Shown here: one piece after another, positions 41,680 to 50,302 of the stretch | How the letters are laid out: each line of letters begins with the position of its first letter | Position numbering within the stretch: position 1 is the stretch's first letter | Position numbers and translations under genes: made by a program | Origin: Agromyces soli | Lineage (GTDB): Bacteria; Actinomycetota; Actinomycetes; Actinomycetales; Microbacteriaceae | Direction: 5' to 3' | DNA length: 64,000 nucleotides | NCBI RefSeq assembly: GCF_022811605.1 | Contig: NZ_CP094533.1 | Span: 248,001 to 312,000 of the forward strand | The notes under the pieces: model-generated | Databases searched by the model: none | Told to the model about the DNA's origin: nothing | Seen by the model: only the letters and a program-made list of their open reading frames with translations

Positions 41680-42390
41680 GTGACCGAGCCCTTCGCCCTC
41701 TTCGACCTCGACGAGGTCGCCCCGAGGGTGTCCGAGGCGCTCCGGCACGAGCCGCATCCGCACGAGCGGCGCATCGTCGCCGATTCCGGCGACCGCGTCG
41801 CCTGGCTGCGAGCGCGCAGCCAGGGCATCACCGCGACGGATGCCGCGAAGCTCGCCACCCGCGAGTCGGTCCGCGCCGCCGCCCACGAGAAGCTGCACGG
41901 CTCGCGGCGCAGCTTCGGCGGCAGCCGCTTCACCGACCACGGCCGCGAGCGCGAGCCCGTGATCGCGGCCTGGGTCCGGCAGACGCACGGCATCCTGCCG
42001 TCGAGCCTGCTGTTCCACGCCGAAACCGAGCACCGTCACCTCGCCACGCCCGACGGGCTCGTCGCCGACGCGGCCGGCCGGCTGACGCTCTGCGAGATCA
42101 AGACCACCTCGAAGCCCTGGCGCTCCATCCCCCGCTCGTACCTCCGCCAGGTCTGGTGGCAGCAGTACGTGCTCGGCGCCGAGCGCACCCTCGTGGTCTG
42201 GGAGCAGCACGACGACTTCGTGCCCGTCGAGGCCGAGCCGCGCTGCCGCTGGGTCGACCGCGACGACGACGAGATCCAGCGCCTCGTCACCCTCGCCGGC
42301 GAACTGCTCGAGGCGATCGGTCCGCGGCCGCCCGCGCAGCAGCCCCGCGAGCACGACCGCTCCTTCTACCGGCCGGGCGCGCTGGCGTGA
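41680..42390 (+). CDS. YqaJ-like (viral recombinase/exonuclease) domain protein
   Basis: A 236-aa PD-(D/E)xK nuclease of the YqaJ/lambda-exonuclease fold. It shows SQGITATDAAKLA (substrate-channel motif), GREREPVIAAW (first glutamate), TPDGLVADAAG (metal Asp) and CEIKTTSK (E-x-K). The end of the domain, RQVWWQQYVLG, is also typical. The GTG start has GGAGG very close. No phage genes are near, so it is a host-resident copy. It overlaps the following hydrolase gene by 4 nt. The role is unknown; DNA end processing is possible. Confidence 0.82.
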   Translation: MTEPFALFDLDEVAPRVSEALRHEPHPHERRIVADSGDRVAWLRARSQGITATDAAKLATRESVRAAAHEKLHGSRRSFGGSRFTDHGREREPVIAAWVRQTHGILPSSLLFHAETEHRHLATPDGLVADAAGRLTLCEIKTTSKPWRSIPRSYLRQVWWQQYVLGAERTLVVWEQHDDFVPVEAEPRCRWVDRDDDEIQRLVTLAGELLEAIGPRPPAQQPREHDRSFYRPGALA

Positions 42391-43175
42391 CCGCGCTGCT
42401 CCTGCACGGACTCGGCGCCGACCGTCGCCAACCGTTGGAGCTGCTCGCCCCGCCGCTCATCGGCGTCGATGGCCCCGAGGTGCGACTCATCGCCACCGAC
42501 GCCCGGGCGCACGGCGACTCGCCCCGCATCGGCGAGGCCCACGACTTCGCACTCGACCGGCTCGCCGAGGAGGCCGTCGCCGATGCGCTCGCCCTCGAGC
42601 CGGGCCTCGCGGAGGGTCCGGTGACGCTCCTCGGCATCTCGATGGGCGCGGCCCTCGCCCTGCGCATCGCGCTGCGCGGCCTGCTGCCCGTCGACCGGGC
42701 GGTCTTCGTGCGCCCCTCCTTCGACGACACCCCCTACCCCGAGCACCTCCGGCCGTTCCCCGTGATCGGGCAGCTGCTGCACGACCGGGGCCCGGCCGCG
42801 GTCGAGGACTTCCGCGAGAGCTGGCACTACCGCACGGTGGAGCACCGCTCACCGGCGGGCGCGCGGGCGCTGCTCAGCCAGTTCGGCTCGCCGCGGGCGG
42901 CCGAGCGGGCGGTGCGCCTCGTCGAGGTGCCGCGCAACCGCGCGTTCTCCGGCGACGCGGAACTCGCGGGCCTGCCCGAGGCGGGCATCCGCTCCCTCGT
43001 CGTCGCCGCCGAGCGCGACCCCGTGCACCCGGTCGAGCTCGGCGAGCGCTGGGCCGCCGGCCTGCGCGCCGAGCTCGTCGTCGCGCCGCCGCGGGAGGAC
43101 GGCATCCCCGCGCTCAGCGCGCGGATTCGCGAGGGCGTGGCGCGCTGGCTCGAGGCGAACCCGCCGCGCCGCTGA
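42387..43175 (+). CDS. Alpha/beta hydrolase fold protein
   Basis: A 262-aa hydrolase. It has the oxyanion-hole region LLHGLGADR, nucleophile elbow GISMG (Ser85), and a late acid in AAERDPVHP. No histidine is seen at the usual C-terminal position (the region reads VVAPPREDGIPALSARIR), so activity is uncertain. GTG start overlapping the nuclease stop (GTGA). The last 62 nt overlap, on the opposite strand, the end of the Pr6Pr membrane-protein gene. Confidence 0.8.
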   Translation: MTALLLHGLGADRRQPLELLAPPLIGVDGPEVRLIATDARAHGDSPRIGEAHDFALDRLAEEAVADALALEPGLAEGPVTLLGISMGAALALRIALRGLLPVDRAVFVRPSFDDTPYPEHLRPFPVIGQLLHDRGPAAVEDFRESWHYRTVEHRSPAGARALLSQFGSPRAAERAVRLVEVPRNRAFSGDAELAGLPEAGIRSLVVAAERDPVHPVELGERWAAGLRAELVVAPPREDGIPALSARIREGVARWLEANPPRR

Positions 43176-43821
43176 GTGCGGCCTCGCTCCGGTACGGCCA
43201 GCTCGTGCGGCTGACGGCGAGCACGCCGGCCCCCATCAGCAGGATGAACGCGGCGATCGCGACGACGTAGACGAGCACGCCGTCGTTGCCGACGCCGGGC
43301 GCCACGTTCGGGTTGAGGAACGGGTACGGGTACCAGTCGACGAGCGCCCCGCGCAGCATCGTGTACGCGGCCCAGACGAGCGGGTAGACGGCGACGAGCC
43401 AGAGCCGGCGCCACGCGATCGGGCGCCGCCCGGGCGCGAGCACCCAGTCGAGCAGCACGTACAGCGGCGCCCAGACGTGCAGGATCTCGTTCGACCACGG
43501 CACCGTCGCCGCCTGGTCGAGCGCCAGATCGCGCAGCAGCAGGTTGAACACGACGAGCGTCGTCGTGAGGTAGGTCGTCGCGCAGGCGCGCACGAGCGCG
43601 AACGCCGGGGAGTCGTCGCGCCTGCGGAAGGCGAGCACGGCCCCCACGACGAGCACGACGGCGCCGATCAGGTTCGACTGGATCGTGAAGAAGCTGAAGA
43701 AGTTCACCAGGAACACGCCGGGCTCGGGCACGAGCGAGAGGCTCTTCACGAACTGGCCGACCACGGCGGCGACGATGGCCGCGGCGACGACGAGCCGCAG
43801 GACCGCGAAGGCGATGCGCAT
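43114..43821 (-). CDS. Pr6Pr family membrane protein
   Basis: A 235-aa protein with six predicted helices between residues 5 and 210 and a short basic tail. FFSFFTIQSNLIGAVVLVV, LRGALVDWYPYPFLNPN and the central EILHVWAPLYVLLDWVLAP are characteristic of the Pr6Pr family, whose function is unknown. Its 3' end overlaps the alpha/beta hydrolase 3' end by 62 nt on the other strand; the tail residues there are low complexity. It lies 40 nt downstream of the ArsR-like regulator stop-to-start boundary on the same strand. Confidence 0.82.
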   Translation of the reverse strand: MRIAFAVLRLVVAAAIVAAVVGQFVKSLSLVPEPGVFLVNFFSFFTIQSNLIGAVVLVVGAVLAFRRRDDSPAFALVRACATTYLTTTLVVFNLLLRDLALDQAATVPWSNEILHVWAPLYVLLDWVLAPGRRPIAWRRLWLVAVYPLVWAAYTMLRGALVDWYPYPFLNPNVAPGVGNDGVLVYVVAIAAFILLMGAGVLAVSRTSWPYRSEAALSGAAGSPRASAPRPRESAR

Positions 43822-43861
43822 GGCCAGAGCCTAGTGGTGGGCGGGAGCCGAGGAGCGGGCG

Positions 43862-44821
43862 CTACGCGCTGCGGCCCGCGAGGAGCGCCGAGCCGAGCTC
43901 GCTGCGCAGGTACAGCACGCTCCGGCCGGAGCGGGTGCCGACGAGGAGGCCCGCGTCGCGGAGCGCGCGCAGGTGCTGGTTCACGGCGCTCGTGGTCACA
44001 CCGAAGCGCACGCCGAGCTCGGTCGAGGAGGCGGGGTCGCCGAGCGCCGCGAGCAGCTTCGCCCGGGTCTCGCCGAGGATGCCGGCGAGCGCCGCGGGGT
44101 TCGCGACCGGCTCGGTCTCCCAGAGCGCGCCCTGCCCCCGCGCCGGGTACATCAGCATCGGCGGCCCGTCGCCGACGGGGGCGGACGCGCGCCGGGTGAA
44201 CATCGTCGGCATGAGGGTGAGCCCGTTGCCGTCGATGGGCTGCAGTCGGTCCTCCGGGTCGCGCAGCCGCACCGCGACCACGCCGTCGGCGTAGTCGACG
44301 GTGTGCGAGATGCCGTTCAGCATCGTCGACAGTCCGTTCTGGGCGATCTGCCGGCCGCGGTACACGACGTCGGCCTCGAGCACGGTGCGCATGCGCGGCC
44401 AGTAGGGCTCGAAGGTCGCGGTCCAGAGCTCGCGGAGCGCACGGATGACCCGCCGGAACGCCGCGCGCGGCGGCCCACTCAGCGGCTCGGGGATCCGGCC
44501 GTGCACGGCGAGGAGGTCCGCGAGGAACACCTCGATCGGCAGGGCCTCGAGGGCGGCGAACTCGTCGTCGATGCGGGTGAGCGGGGAGGCCGGGCGCGGG
44601 TTCAGGAAGTCGGGCGTCCAGAGCCGCTCGTCGATGAGCGCCTGCAGCACCTCGAGGTCGAGATCCGCACGGGCGTCCTCGGTGCGCCGCAGCCACGGCA
44701 GCTGCAACGGGAACCCGGCGGGCACCATGACGGCACGGAGCGAGAGGCCGAGCTCGCACAGCGGCGAGATGCCGAACCGCACGGCGCCGACGTCGGACTC
44801 GTTCAGCACGTACCTGAGCAT
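43862..44821 (-). CDS. ArsR-like winged-helix regulator with DUF5937
   Basis: A 319-aa protein. The N-terminal DUF5937-type region begins MLRYVLNESDVGAVRFGISPLCEL. The C-terminal ArsR-like helix-turn-helix reads ALGDPASSTELGVRFGVTTSAVNQHLRALRDAGLLVGTRSGRSVLYLRS. ATG at 44819-44821 matches the family start; an ATG 11 codons upstream (44854) is less likely. It is divergent from an MFS transporter with a gap of only 56 nt, so mutual or repressive control is likely. Confidence 0.85.
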   Translation of the reverse strand: MLRYVLNESDVGAVRFGISPLCELGLSLRAVMVPAGFPLQLPWLRRTEDARADLDLEVLQALIDERLWTPDFLNPRPASPLTRIDDEFAALEALPIEVFLADLLAVHGRIPEPLSGPPRAAFRRVIRALRELWTATFEPYWPRMRTVLEADVVYRGRQIAQNGLSTMLNGISHTVDYADGVVAVRLRDPEDRLQPIDGNGLTLMPTMFTRRASAPVGDGPPMLMYPARGQGALWETEPVANPAALAGILGETRAKLLAALGDPASSTELGVRFGVTTSAVNQHLRALRDAGLLVGTRSGRSVLYLRSELGSALLAGRSA

Positions 44822-44877
44822 GAAGCACAACGCTACATCGATTTCGCGAGGCATCCGCCTCTGGCAGAACTGAATCC

Positions 44878-46242
44878 GTGACCAGCACCCCGCCCGCCGA
44901 CGCCCCCGTCCGCCCCCCGCTCCGCGAGCGCCTCGCCGCCGCGGTGAGCGACCCCGTGCTGCGCATCCTCGTCGGATCGACGCTCATCTCTCGCGTCGGT
45001 CGCGGCATCTTCCTCACCGTCACGGTGCTCTACTTCACCCTCATCGTCGGGCTCACCCCGGGCGAGGTCGCGATCGTGCTCGCCTCGGCGAGCGCGGCGG
45101 GCGTGCTCGCCTCCTTCGCGGGCGGGTGGCTCGCCGACCGGGTGAGCGCTCGGCGACTGCTGCTCTGGGCGACCGGGATCGAGGGCGTCGCCCTCATCGC
45201 CTACGTCTTCGCCGGGGACTTCCTCACGGCCCTCGTCATCGCGATCGTCTGCGGGCTCTTCGAGCAGGGTGCGAACTCCACCCGCTCGGCGATCATCGCC
45301 CGGGCCTTCGAGGGCGAGGCGCGGGTCGGCGCACGAGCGGTGCTGCGCACGGTCACGAACGCCTCCATCGCGGTCGGCTCGGGCCTCGGCGCGCTCGCCC
45401 TCGCGATCGGCACCGCCGAGGCCTACCGCGCGCTCATCGTCGGCGCGGGCCTGCTCTATCTGCTCGGCCTCGTGCAGCTCGTGAAGCTGCCCGCCCGGGT
45501 CGACGCCCCGGCGCGCGCGCCGATCGCCGAGGTCGTCACGGCGACCGGCTCGGTGGATGCCTCGGCCACGGCCGCGGCCGCCCGCACCGCGCGCCGGGAT
45601 TGGCGCAGCCACTCCCCCTGGCGGAACCCCAGGTATCTCCTGCTGACCGCGCTCAGCGCGATCTTCGGCATGCAGTTCGGCGTCGCCGAGCTCGGCGTGC
45701 CGCTCTGGATCACCCGCGAGACGGCCGCGCCCGAGGTGCTCATCTCGGTGCTGCTCATCCTGAACACCGCGATCGTGATCGTCTTCCAGGTGCCCGCCTC
45801 GCGCGGCACGCACGACCTGCGCGTCGCCGGGCGGGCCTCGGGCATCGCCGCGTGGCTGATGGCCGCGGCGTGCCTCGTCTACGCGGCGGCGGCCGGGCTG
45901 CCCGTGGGCTTCGCGATCGCCGTGCTCGTCATCGCGGCCGTCGCGCACGCCTTCGCCGAGGTGCTCTCGCAGGCCGGCGGCTGGGGGCTCAGCTTCGAGC
46001 TCGCCGACCCGGTGCGCGCGGGCGCCTTCCAGGGCGTGTTCGGCATGGGCTACTCGGTGGGCGCGCTCGCGGCGCCCCTCGTCGTGAACGCGACGGCGAT
46101 CTCGCACGGGCTCGCCGGCTGGGCCGTGCTCGCCGGGGTGTTCCTCGCCGCCGGCCTCGGCATCCGCTGGATCGCCCGGCGCGCCGCGAACCGGGCCGAC
46201 GCGGCCTCGGCCGAGCTGCCGGCGCCCGCGGCCTCCGTCTAG
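44878..46242 (+). CDS. MFS transporter
   Basis: A 454-aa, 12-helix major facilitator. STLISRVGRGIFLTVTVLYFTLIVGLTPGEVAIVL covers helices 1-2 and GGWLADRVSARRLLLW is motif A. A basic/Thr-Ala-rich loop of about 45 residues sits between helices 6 and 7. GTG start. It is divergently paired with the DUF5937/ArsR-like regulator, a common arrangement for self-protective efflux. Its stop shares CTAG with the stop of the convergent acetyltransferase gene. Confidence 0.87.
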   Translation: MTSTPPADAPVRPPLRERLAAAVSDPVLRILVGSTLISRVGRGIFLTVTVLYFTLIVGLTPGEVAIVLASASAAGVLASFAGGWLADRVSARRLLLWATGIEGVALIAYVFAGDFLTALVIAIVCGLFEQGANSTRSAIIARAFEGEARVGARAVLRTVTNASIAVGSGLGALALAIGTAEAYRALIVGAGLLYLLGLVQLVKLPARVDAPARAPIAEVVTATGSVDASATAAAARTARRDWRSHSPWRNPRYLLLTALSAIFGMQFGVAELGVPLWITRETAAPEVLISVLLILNTAIVIVFQVPASRGTHDLRVAGRASGIAAWLMAAACLVYAAAAGLPVGFAIAVLVIAAVAHAFAEVLSQAGGWGLSFELADPVRAGAFQGVFGMGYSVGALAAPLVVNATAISHGLAGWAVLAGVFLAAGLGIRWIARRAANRADAASAELPAPAASV

Positions 46243-46787
46243 ATCCCGGCGGGCGCGTCGAAGGCGCGCTCGAGCACGAGGTCGTGCTCGAGGCGGCCGC
46301 CGAGACGGAACCGTTTCGTGCCCACGCGGGCGAAGCCCTGCTTCTCGTAGAAGCGGATCGCCCGGGCGTTCTCGGCGTTCACGCCGAGCCAGACGCTCGC
46401 GGCCCCGCCCGCCGCGGCGACCTCGAGGCTGGCGGTCATGAGCTCGGCCGCCACCCCGCGGCCGTGCACGCCGGCGCGGGTGTAGAACTTGCTGAGCTCG
46501 ATCGTGGGCCGGGTGGCGACGACGGCCGCGGCATCCGCGTCACCCGGCTCGCCGCCCACGAGCATCGACCATCCGATCAGCCGGCCGCCCTCGTCCGCGG
46601 CGAGGAGCACGGCCCTGGCCGGATCGTCCAGGTGCGCCGCGAAGCGCTCCGGCGTGAGCTCGGCGGCGAGGTACGCCGCGATGTCCCCGGCGGTCGCCCC
46701 GGGCGGGCAGGCGAGCGGGAAGGTCTCGGCGGCGAGCTCGGCCAGCTCGTCGAGGTCGGCGGGCGCGGCGGCGCGGATCGTCAGCAC
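46239..46787 (-). CDS. GNAT family N-acetyltransferase
   Basis: A 182-aa GNAT enzyme that transfers an acetyl group from acetyl-CoA. Strand 1 is LTIRAAAPADLDELAELA, the central region is IELSKFYTRAGVHGRGVAAELM (the R/Q-x-x-G-x-G/A acetyl-CoA loop), and ARAIRFYEKQGFARVGTKRF is the C-terminal motif B. GTG at 46785-46787 is chosen since GGAGG lies 6 nt upstream; a GTG two codons earlier overlaps that site. The target is unknown. A 36-bp perfect palindrome lies directly upstream. Confidence 0.85.
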   Translation of the reverse strand: MLTIRAAAPADLDELAELAAETFPLACPPGATAGDIAAYLAAELTPERFAAHLDDPARAVLLAADEGGRLIGWSMLVGGEPGDADAAAVVATRPTIELSKFYTRAGVHGRGVAAELMTASLEVAAAGGAASVWLGVNAENARAIRFYEKQGFARVGTKRFRLGGRLEHDLVLERAFDAPAGI

Positions 46788-46813
46788 GGTCACCCTCCGA
46801 TTCTGCCCGACCG

Positions 46814-46849
46814 CGACTTGCCCGACTTTCATGAAAGTCGGGCAAGTCG
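46814..46849. repeat. 36-bp perfect palindrome
   Basis: Left arm CGACTTGCCCGACTTTCA (46814-46831) is the exact reverse complement of 46832-46849, with no loop. It lies between aceB (stop at 46864) and the acetyltransferase start (46787), both on the minus strand. It may act as the aceB terminator, a REP-type element or a protein-binding site; it has no U-tract. Confidence 0.85.
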
Positions 46850-46863
46850 GGGGTGGGCGTCGC

Positions 46864-48528
46864 TCAGAGGAAGCGGGCGTACGCGCCGAGGGTGAGGAAC
46901 GTCGGGAACTCCGGCTCGAGCGCCACCGTGCGGAACACCTGGATGGCGTCGTCGAAGCGGTCGCCCTCGAAACGCGGCAGCCCGCGCACCGCCTCGCCCA
47001 TCGCCTGCACGATGTAGGTCTGGTCGATGCGGGTGCCCTCGGCCGTGACCGTGTTGTCGTGCAGCCACTGCCAGATCTGCGAGCGCGAGATCTCAGCCGT
47101 CGCGGCATCCTCCATCAGGTGCTCGATGGCGGCCGCGCCGACGCCGCGGAGCCAGGACTCCACGTAGCGGATGGCGATCTGGATGTTGTCGATCACGCCC
47201 GCCTCGGTGACCGCGCCGCCGACGGAGGGGATGTCGAGCAGCTGCGCCGCCGTGACCTCGACGTCCTCGCGGAGCCGCTCGAGCTGGTTCGGCCGCTCGC
47301 CGAGCACCCGGTCGAACTCGGCGCGCGCCGTCGGGATGAGGTCCGGGTGCGCGACCCAGGTGCCGTCGAAGCCGTCTCCCGCCTCGCGGCGCTTGTCGGC
47401 GGCGACCGCGGCGAGCGCGCGCTCCGTGATCTCCGGGTCGCGGCGATCGGGGATGAACGCGCTCATGCCGCCGATGGCATGCGCCCCGCGGCCGTGGGCC
47501 GTGCGCACCAACAGCTCGGTGTACGCGCGCATGAACGGCACCGTCATCGTGATCTGCGCCCGGTCGGGCAGCACCCAGCGGCGGCCGCGGCTGCGGAACG
47601 TCTTCACGATCGAGAAGATGTAGTCCCAGCGGCCGGCGTTCAGCCCGGCGCAGTGCTCGCGCAGCTCGTAGAGGATCTCCTCCATCTGGAACGCGGCCTG
47701 GATCGTCTCGATCAGCACCGTCGCCCGGATCGTGCCCTGCGGGATGCCGAGCGCGTTCTGCGCGAAGAGGAAGACGTCGTTCCAGAGCCGGGCCTCGAGG
47801 TGCGACTCGAGCTTCGGCAGGTAGAAGTACGGCCCGCGGCCGAGCTCGATCAGCCGGCGCGCGTTGTGGAACACGTAGAGGCCGAAGTCGACGAGCGAAC
47901 CGGAGGCGTGCATGGCGCGCCCCGTGCGGTCGTGGAAGCGCAGGTGCTTCTCGGTGAGGTGCCAGCCGCGCGGGCGGAACACGATCGTCGGCGTCTCGGC
48001 GAGCTCGCGCTCGACGCGGTACTCCTTGCCCTCCGGGCTCGTGAAGCCGAGCCGGCCGCGCAGGGCGTCGGCGAGGTTCAGCTGGCCCTCGACGATGTTG
48101 CGCCAGGTGGGGCTGGTGGCGTCCTCGTGGTCGGCGAGCCAGACCTTCGCGTCCGAGTTCAGCGCGTTGATCGTCATCTTGCGGTCGGTCGGGCCGGTGA
48201 TCTCGACGCGGCGGTCCTCGAGCCCGGGGCCGGCGCCCGCGACCCGCCAGCTGCGGTCGGCGCGGATCTCGGCGGTCTCGGGGAGGAAGCGCGGGTCGCG
48301 GCCGTTCGCGGCGTCCACGCGGGTCTGCAGCCGGGCGGCCAGCAGGTCGTGCCTGGTGTGCGCGAAGCGGTCGTGCAGGGCGGCGAGGAAGTCGAGGGCG
48401 GCGGGCGTGAGGATCTCCTCGTAGCGCTCGCCGAGCGGGGCGGTCACCTCGATCCAGGGCGAGACGGTGGCGAAGCCGCCGGTGCTCTGGCGGGGCTCGG
48501 TGCGGTCGAGGGCGGGTGCGATGGTCAT
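46864..48528 (-). CDS. aceB: Malate synthase A
   Basis: A 554-aa enzyme of the glyoxylate shunt, making malate from glyoxylate and acetyl-CoA. It has the form-A length and core: DRKMTINALNSDAKVWLADHEDATSPTW, RGWHLTEKHL, TIRATVLIETIQAAFQMEEILYEL and GRWDYIFSIVK, followed by the C-terminal catalytic region. ATG at 48526-48528. It is downstream of aceA with a 71-nt gap holding a hairpin. It allows growth on acetate or fatty acids. Confidence 0.97.
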   Translation of the reverse strand: MTIAPALDRTEPRQSTGGFATVSPWIEVTAPLGERYEEILTPAALDFLAALHDRFAHTRHDLLAARLQTRVDAANGRDPRFLPETAEIRADRSWRVAGAGPGLEDRRVEITGPTDRKMTINALNSDAKVWLADHEDATSPTWRNIVEGQLNLADALRGRLGFTSPEGKEYRVERELAETPTIVFRPRGWHLTEKHLRFHDRTGRAMHASGSLVDFGLYVFHNARRLIELGRGPYFYLPKLESHLEARLWNDVFLFAQNALGIPQGTIRATVLIETIQAAFQMEEILYELREHCAGLNAGRWDYIFSIVKTFRSRGRRWVLPDRAQITMTVPFMRAYTELLVRTAHGRGAHAIGGMSAFIPDRRDPEITERALAAVAADKRREAGDGFDGTWVAHPDLIPTARAEFDRVLGERPNQLERLREDVEVTAAQLLDIPSVGGAVTEAGVIDNIQIAIRYVESWLRGVGAAAIEHLMEDAATAEISRSQIWQWLHDNTVTAEGTRIDQTYIVQAMGEAVRGLPRFEGDRFDDAIQVFRTVALEPEFPTFLTLGAYARFL

Positions 48529-48564
48529 GAGGTCGTCTCCTTGGTTCCGTGGAGGTGAGGCCCG

Positions 48565-48591
48565 GCGCGCCGAGAGGATGCCTCGGCGCGC
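48565..48591 (-). terminator. Intercistronic hairpin between aceA and aceB
   Basis: GCGCGCCGAG (48565-48574) pairs with CTCGGCGCGC (48582-48591) around a 7-nt loop, 9 nt after the aceA stop. It probably reduces read-through from aceA to aceB or stabilises the aceA message. Confidence 0.5.
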
Positions 48592-48599
48592 TCAGGGCG

Positions 48600-49934
48600 T
48601 CAGAACTGGTCTTCCTCGGTCGATCCGACGAGGGCGAGCGTGGCGCTCTGCGGGTTCAGCGCGGTGGCGATGCGGTCGAAGTAGCCGGTGCCGACCTCGC
48701 GCTGGTGGCGCGTGGCGGTGTAGCCGGCGGCCTCCGAGGCGAATTCCGCCTCCTGGAGCTCGACGTAGGCCGACATGTGCCGCTCGTTGTAGTCCTTGGC
48801 GAGCGTGAACATGCCGTGGTTCAGGGAGTGGAAGCCGGCGAGGGTGATGAACTGGAACGCGTAGCCCATCGCCGCGAGCTCGCGCTGGAACTTCGCGATC
48901 TGCTCGTCGTCGAGGTGGCGCTTCCAGTTGAACGAGGGCGAGCAGTTGTAGCTCAGGCGCTTGCCGGGGAACTTCGCGTGCACCGCCTCGGCGAAGCGAC
49001 GGGCGAGCTCGAGGTCGGGCTCGGCCGACTCCACCCAGAGCAGGTCGGCGTACTCCGCGTAAGCGAGGCCGCGGGCGATGACCGGCTCGATGCCGTTCTG
49101 CACCTCGTAGAAGCCCTCGGCGGTGCGCTCGCCGGTGACGAAGGGACGGTCGCGCTCGTCGTGGTCGCTCGTGAGCAGGGTCGCGGCGAGCGCGTCGGTA
49201 CGGGCGATGATGATCGACGGCACCCCGGCGACGTCGGCCGCGAGCCGGGCGGCGTTGATGGTGCGGATGTGCTGGCTCGTCGGGATGAGCACCTTGCCGC
49301 CCATGTGGCCGCACTTCTTCTCGCTCGCGAGCTGGTCCTCCCAGTGCACGCCGGCGGCGCCCGCCTCGATCATCTGGTGCATGAGCTCGTAGGCGTTCAG
49401 GGGGCCGCCGAAGCCGGCCTCGGCGTCGGCGACGATCGGAGCCATCCAGTCCTTCTGCTCCTGCTCGCTCGCCCCCTCGCCCGCCTCGATCTGGCCGGCG
49501 CGCAGCAGCGCGTTGTTGATCCGGCGGACCACGGCGGGGACCGAGTTCGCCGGGTACAGCGACTGGTCGGGGTAGGTCTGGCCGGAGAGGTTCGCGTCGG
49601 CGGCCACCTGCCAGCCGGAGAGGTAGATGGCCTTCAGCCCGGCGCGCACCTGCTGCACGGCCTGGTTGCCGGTGAGGGCACCGAGCGCGGCCGACCACTC
49701 GGGCTCGGCCATGGGCGCGAACGCGGTTCCGGTGTTGCGCTGGAGGTCGTCCCAGAGCCGCTCGGCACCGCGCTTGGCGAGGGTGCGCTCCTCGCGCACC
49801 GGGCCGCGCAGGGCGATGACGTCCTCGGCCGTGTAGTCGCGCCGGACTCCCTCCCAACGCGGGTTCGCGTCCCACTCGAGCTGCAGCTCGGCAGCGGTCT
49901 GGGTCTGGTCGCCGGGGCGGAAGGGGGTGCTCAT
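48600..49934 (-). CDS. aceA: Isocitrate lyase
   Basis: A 444-aa enzyme that cleaves isocitrate to succinate and glyoxylate, the first step of the glyoxylate shunt. The signature KKCGHMGGK with catalytic Cys208 is intact. [13 protein letters not shown], the metal region ARTDALAA and the active-site loop NCSPSFNW are also present. ATG at 49932-49934. The 368-nt region upstream, shared with the PotABCD operon, holds an 18-bp site nearly identical to one in front of the ramB-like gene. Confidence 0.98.
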   Translation of the reverse strand: MSTPFRPGDQTQTAAELQLEWDANPRWEGVRRDYTAEDVIALRGPVREERTLAKRGAERLWDDLQRNTGTAFAPMAEPEWSAALGALTGNQAVQQVRAGLKAIYLSGWQVAADANLSGQTYPDQSLYPANSVPAVVRRINNALLRAGQIEAGEGASEQEQKDWMAPIVADAEAGFGGPLNAYELMHQMIEAGAAGVHWEDQLASEKKCGHMGGKVLIPTSQHIRTINAARLAADVAGVPSIIIARTDALAATLLTSDHDERDRPFVTGERTAEGFYEVQNGIEPVIARGLAYAEYADLLWVESAEPDLELARRFAEAVHAKFPGKRLSYNCSPSFNWKRHLDDEQIAKFQRELAAMGYAFQFITLAGFHSLNHGMFTLAKDYNERHMSAYVELQEAEFASEAAGYTATRHQREVGTGYFDRIATALNPQSATLALVGSTEEDQF

Positions 49935-50031
49935 CGTCGTGCTCCGTTCGAGTTCGCCGCGGGGTGCGGTTCGCTGTGGTGCCATCCATGCTGCGTGCGC
50001 CCAGCGGGTCGCGGACGACGATCCGGGGGGT

Positions 50032-50049
50032 GAACTTTCCCCGAAGTTC
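50032..50049. promoter_or_regulatory. Candidate RamB-like binding site upstream of aceA
   Basis: GAACTTTCCCCGAAGTTC has inverted GAACTT/AAGTTC arms. It matches 15 of 18 bases of the site before the ramB-like gene (61724-61741). It lies about 98-115 nt upstream of the aceA start. In Corynebacterium RamB regulates aceA and aceB, which supports the assignment. The rest of the 49935-50302 gap holds no gene that I can support. Confidence 0.6.
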
Positions 50050-50233
50050 TGCTCGACGGAAAACCGCCGCCCCGTCTCGTCGCGCGAGCCGCCGGCGCCC
50101 ATAGCCCCTCCGAACCGCGCTCGGGTTTCGGCGCGGTGACGAGCGCTCGGACGAACTGTCGCCCTTCGCTCGCGGGGGCCGATGAATCGTCCGGTTCTGC
50201 ACCCGGCCATTGCCCCCGCCCGCCCCCGGCGGT

Positions 50234-50266
50234 TGAATGGCGGCACGCGAGTGAACGGCGGCATGC
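50234..50266 (+). repeat. Direct repeat TGAAYGGCGGCAYGC upstream of the PotABCD operon
   Basis: Two 15-bp units, TGAATGGCGGCACGC (50234-50248) and TGAACGGCGGCATGC (50252-50266), 18 bp apart start to start, 37 nt before the ATPase start. They could be regulator half-sites; no local regulator gene for this operon is present. Confidence 0.5.
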
Positions 50267-50302
50267 AAGGTGGCGTGCCGCGGACCCGGGAGGTACCACG
50301 AG

